In this document: positions 13,477 through 14,242 of the stretch, piece by piece
Layout: the number at the start of each line of letters is the position of its first letter
Numbering within the stretch: position 1 is the first letter of the stretch
Assembly: GCA_017415945.1 (NCBI GenBank)
Contig: JAFQDR010000181.1
Coordinates: forward strand, 1 to 14,242
Length of the DNA stretch: 14,242 bases
Origin: Oscillospiraceae bacterium
GTDB taxonomy: Bacteria > Bacillota_A > Clostridia > Oscillospirales > Oscillospiraceae
Direction: 5' to 3'
The notes under the pieces: model-generated
The model's database searches: none
Told to the model about the DNA's origin: nothing
The model's input: the letters and a program-made list of their open reading frames with translations, nothing else
Made by a program: the position numbers and the translations under genes

Positions 13477-14242
13477 TTATCCGAACAGCCCGGAAAGATC
13501 GGGCAGCTCCGTGGTGTGATCTACGGTGACGGTACCATCGACAAAGGATATACTCAGATACCACTTGCCGTTGGTACCCCACCATGCGTTCATGGATTTC
13601 ATATCGGCTTCGCTCATGCCCATCTGATAGAAATCCTGGAATTCATAGCCTTTTTTCTTGAGAGTTTCTATGTAGCTCCACATTGTTTCGGCGGAAGTAC
13701 CGGTAATTTCCGTCCGGTAATTCTCCACCTCATTCATGCTTCCGTCGGGATATTTCGGCAGATCGGAGGGCCATCCGCTTGAGTTTTTCGATGCTTCCTC
13801 GTTAATATCGTCTACTTCGCCAAGCAGTCCCGAAAGATCGCCGCTGAGCAGTCCGCCGAAGATGCCGGACAGAAGATCTTCCGACCCCGTGTCTGAAGAA
13901 CCGCCCGAGCCGGAGGAATCGCCTGTCAATCCCGCAAAGAGACCTGCAAGACCGCCAGCCTCTTCTTCTGTACCGGTCGATTCGCTGATCTGGTCTTTTA
14001 CCGTATCAATGGCAGAGTCCACCAGTCCTTTGAGGGCAAATCCGAGAATCAGGCTGATCACCAGGGAAACTGCCAGAAAGATCAGCATAGCACGGCAGAG
14101 ATTCCGTTTCTGATACTTCCGGCATCCGCCGCATGCCCAGACAATCATGAGGATAAAGCCTATGATCGGGATACAGAGCAGCAGCATGATCCCGATAAAT
14201 CCCCAGGTGGAGATCAGTCCGTAACGGCTGTCGGGACCGGGA
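13477..14242 (-). CDS. Partial two-TM protein with extracytoplasmic C-terminal domain (5' end outside window)
   Basis: The frame is open through the right edge, so the N-terminus is missing; the first Met inside (14187) falls in the middle of a TM helix and is not the start. Visible are STWGFIGIMLLLCIPIIGFI (first TM, running to about VWACGGCRK), then RNLCRAMLIFLAVSLVISLI (second TM). A Gly/Ser/Asp linker with Leu/Gly runs follows (LLSGIFGGLLSGDLSGLLGE), and then a domain starting WPSDLPKYPDGSMNEVENY, with TMWSYIETLKKKGYEF and WYLSISFVDGTVTVDHTTE, ending in LPDLSGLFG. The TM pair with CGGCRK between them resembles a segment I recall from clostridial proteins that often have a zinc ribbon in front, but this cannot be checked here. 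The C-terminal domain resembles that of the lipoprotein at 8631-9092. Confidence 0.88.
   Translation of the reverse strand, partial: PGPDSRYGLISTWGFIGIMLLLCIPIIGFILMIVWACGGCRKYQKRNLCRAMLIFLAVSLVISLILGFALKGLVDSAIDTVKDQISESTGTEEEAGGLAGLFAGLTGDSSGSGGSSDTGSEDLLSGIFGGLLSGDLSGLLGEVDDINEEASKNSSGWPSDLPKYPDGSMNEVENYRTEITGTSAETMWSYIETLKKKGYEFQDFYQMGMSEADMKSMNAWWGTNGKWYLSISFVDGTVTVDHTTELPDLSGLFG

Overview
The window looks like chromosome from a low-to-medium-GC Gram-positive bacterium, most likely a gut-type Clostridia (Oscillospirales/Ruminococcus-like relative). This is inferred from strong AGGAGG ribosome binding sites, textbook sigma-A promoters (TTGACA-17-TATAAT), an HU gene of Firmicutes type, many short lipoprotein signal peptides of the form MKK-(L/I)-rich-LxxC, and families that I recall mainly from gut Clostridia. 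I see no rRNA, tRNA, CRISPR array, transposase or integrase.

Left part (1-5003): mixed single genes. A partial membrane-anchored extracellular protein (1-726, minus) is divergent from a Fic-family AMP-transferase with an inhibitory motif and a C-terminal winged helix (902-2038, plus). Their 175-bp gap carries a perfect sigma-A promoter and five copies of a TGAAAT/ATTTCA motif. Next come a 400-residue multidomain lipoprotein (2157-3359, minus), a 394-bp regulatory gap with a perfect 20-bp palindrome, a NYN/PIN-like RNase gene split by a one-base frameshift at an A6 run (3754-4550, plus), and HU (4681-4956, plus) ending in a bidirectional terminator.

Right part (5011-14242): at least twelve consecutive minus-strand genes, eleven of the twelve gaps or fewer being 10-44 bp and one being 110 bp. 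This is probably one operon, perhaps split by an internal hairpin at 12832-12862, and its promoter lies beyond the right edge. In transcription order it holds a partial two-TM protein with an extracytoplasmic C-terminal domain, a zinc-ribbon plus multi-TM (DUF4870-like) protein, a cytosolic coiled-coil protein with two zinc ribbons, five lipoproteins (11496, 10858, 9847, 9106, 8631 by left coordinate), a sixth at 7700, a secreted protein interrupted by an in-frame TAA, an acidic Leu/Gly-rich lipoprotein, and a small lipocalin-like lipoprotein.

Several of these lipoproteins share signal peptides and linkers while their mature domains differ, and two share a C-terminal domain. The array therefore appears to have grown by duplication and domain shuffling. 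The layout suggests a cell-surface lipoprotein set tied to membrane/zinc-ribbon proteins inside the cell. No biochemical function can be assigned from sequence alone, and this operon is the best candidate for an undescribed system in the window.
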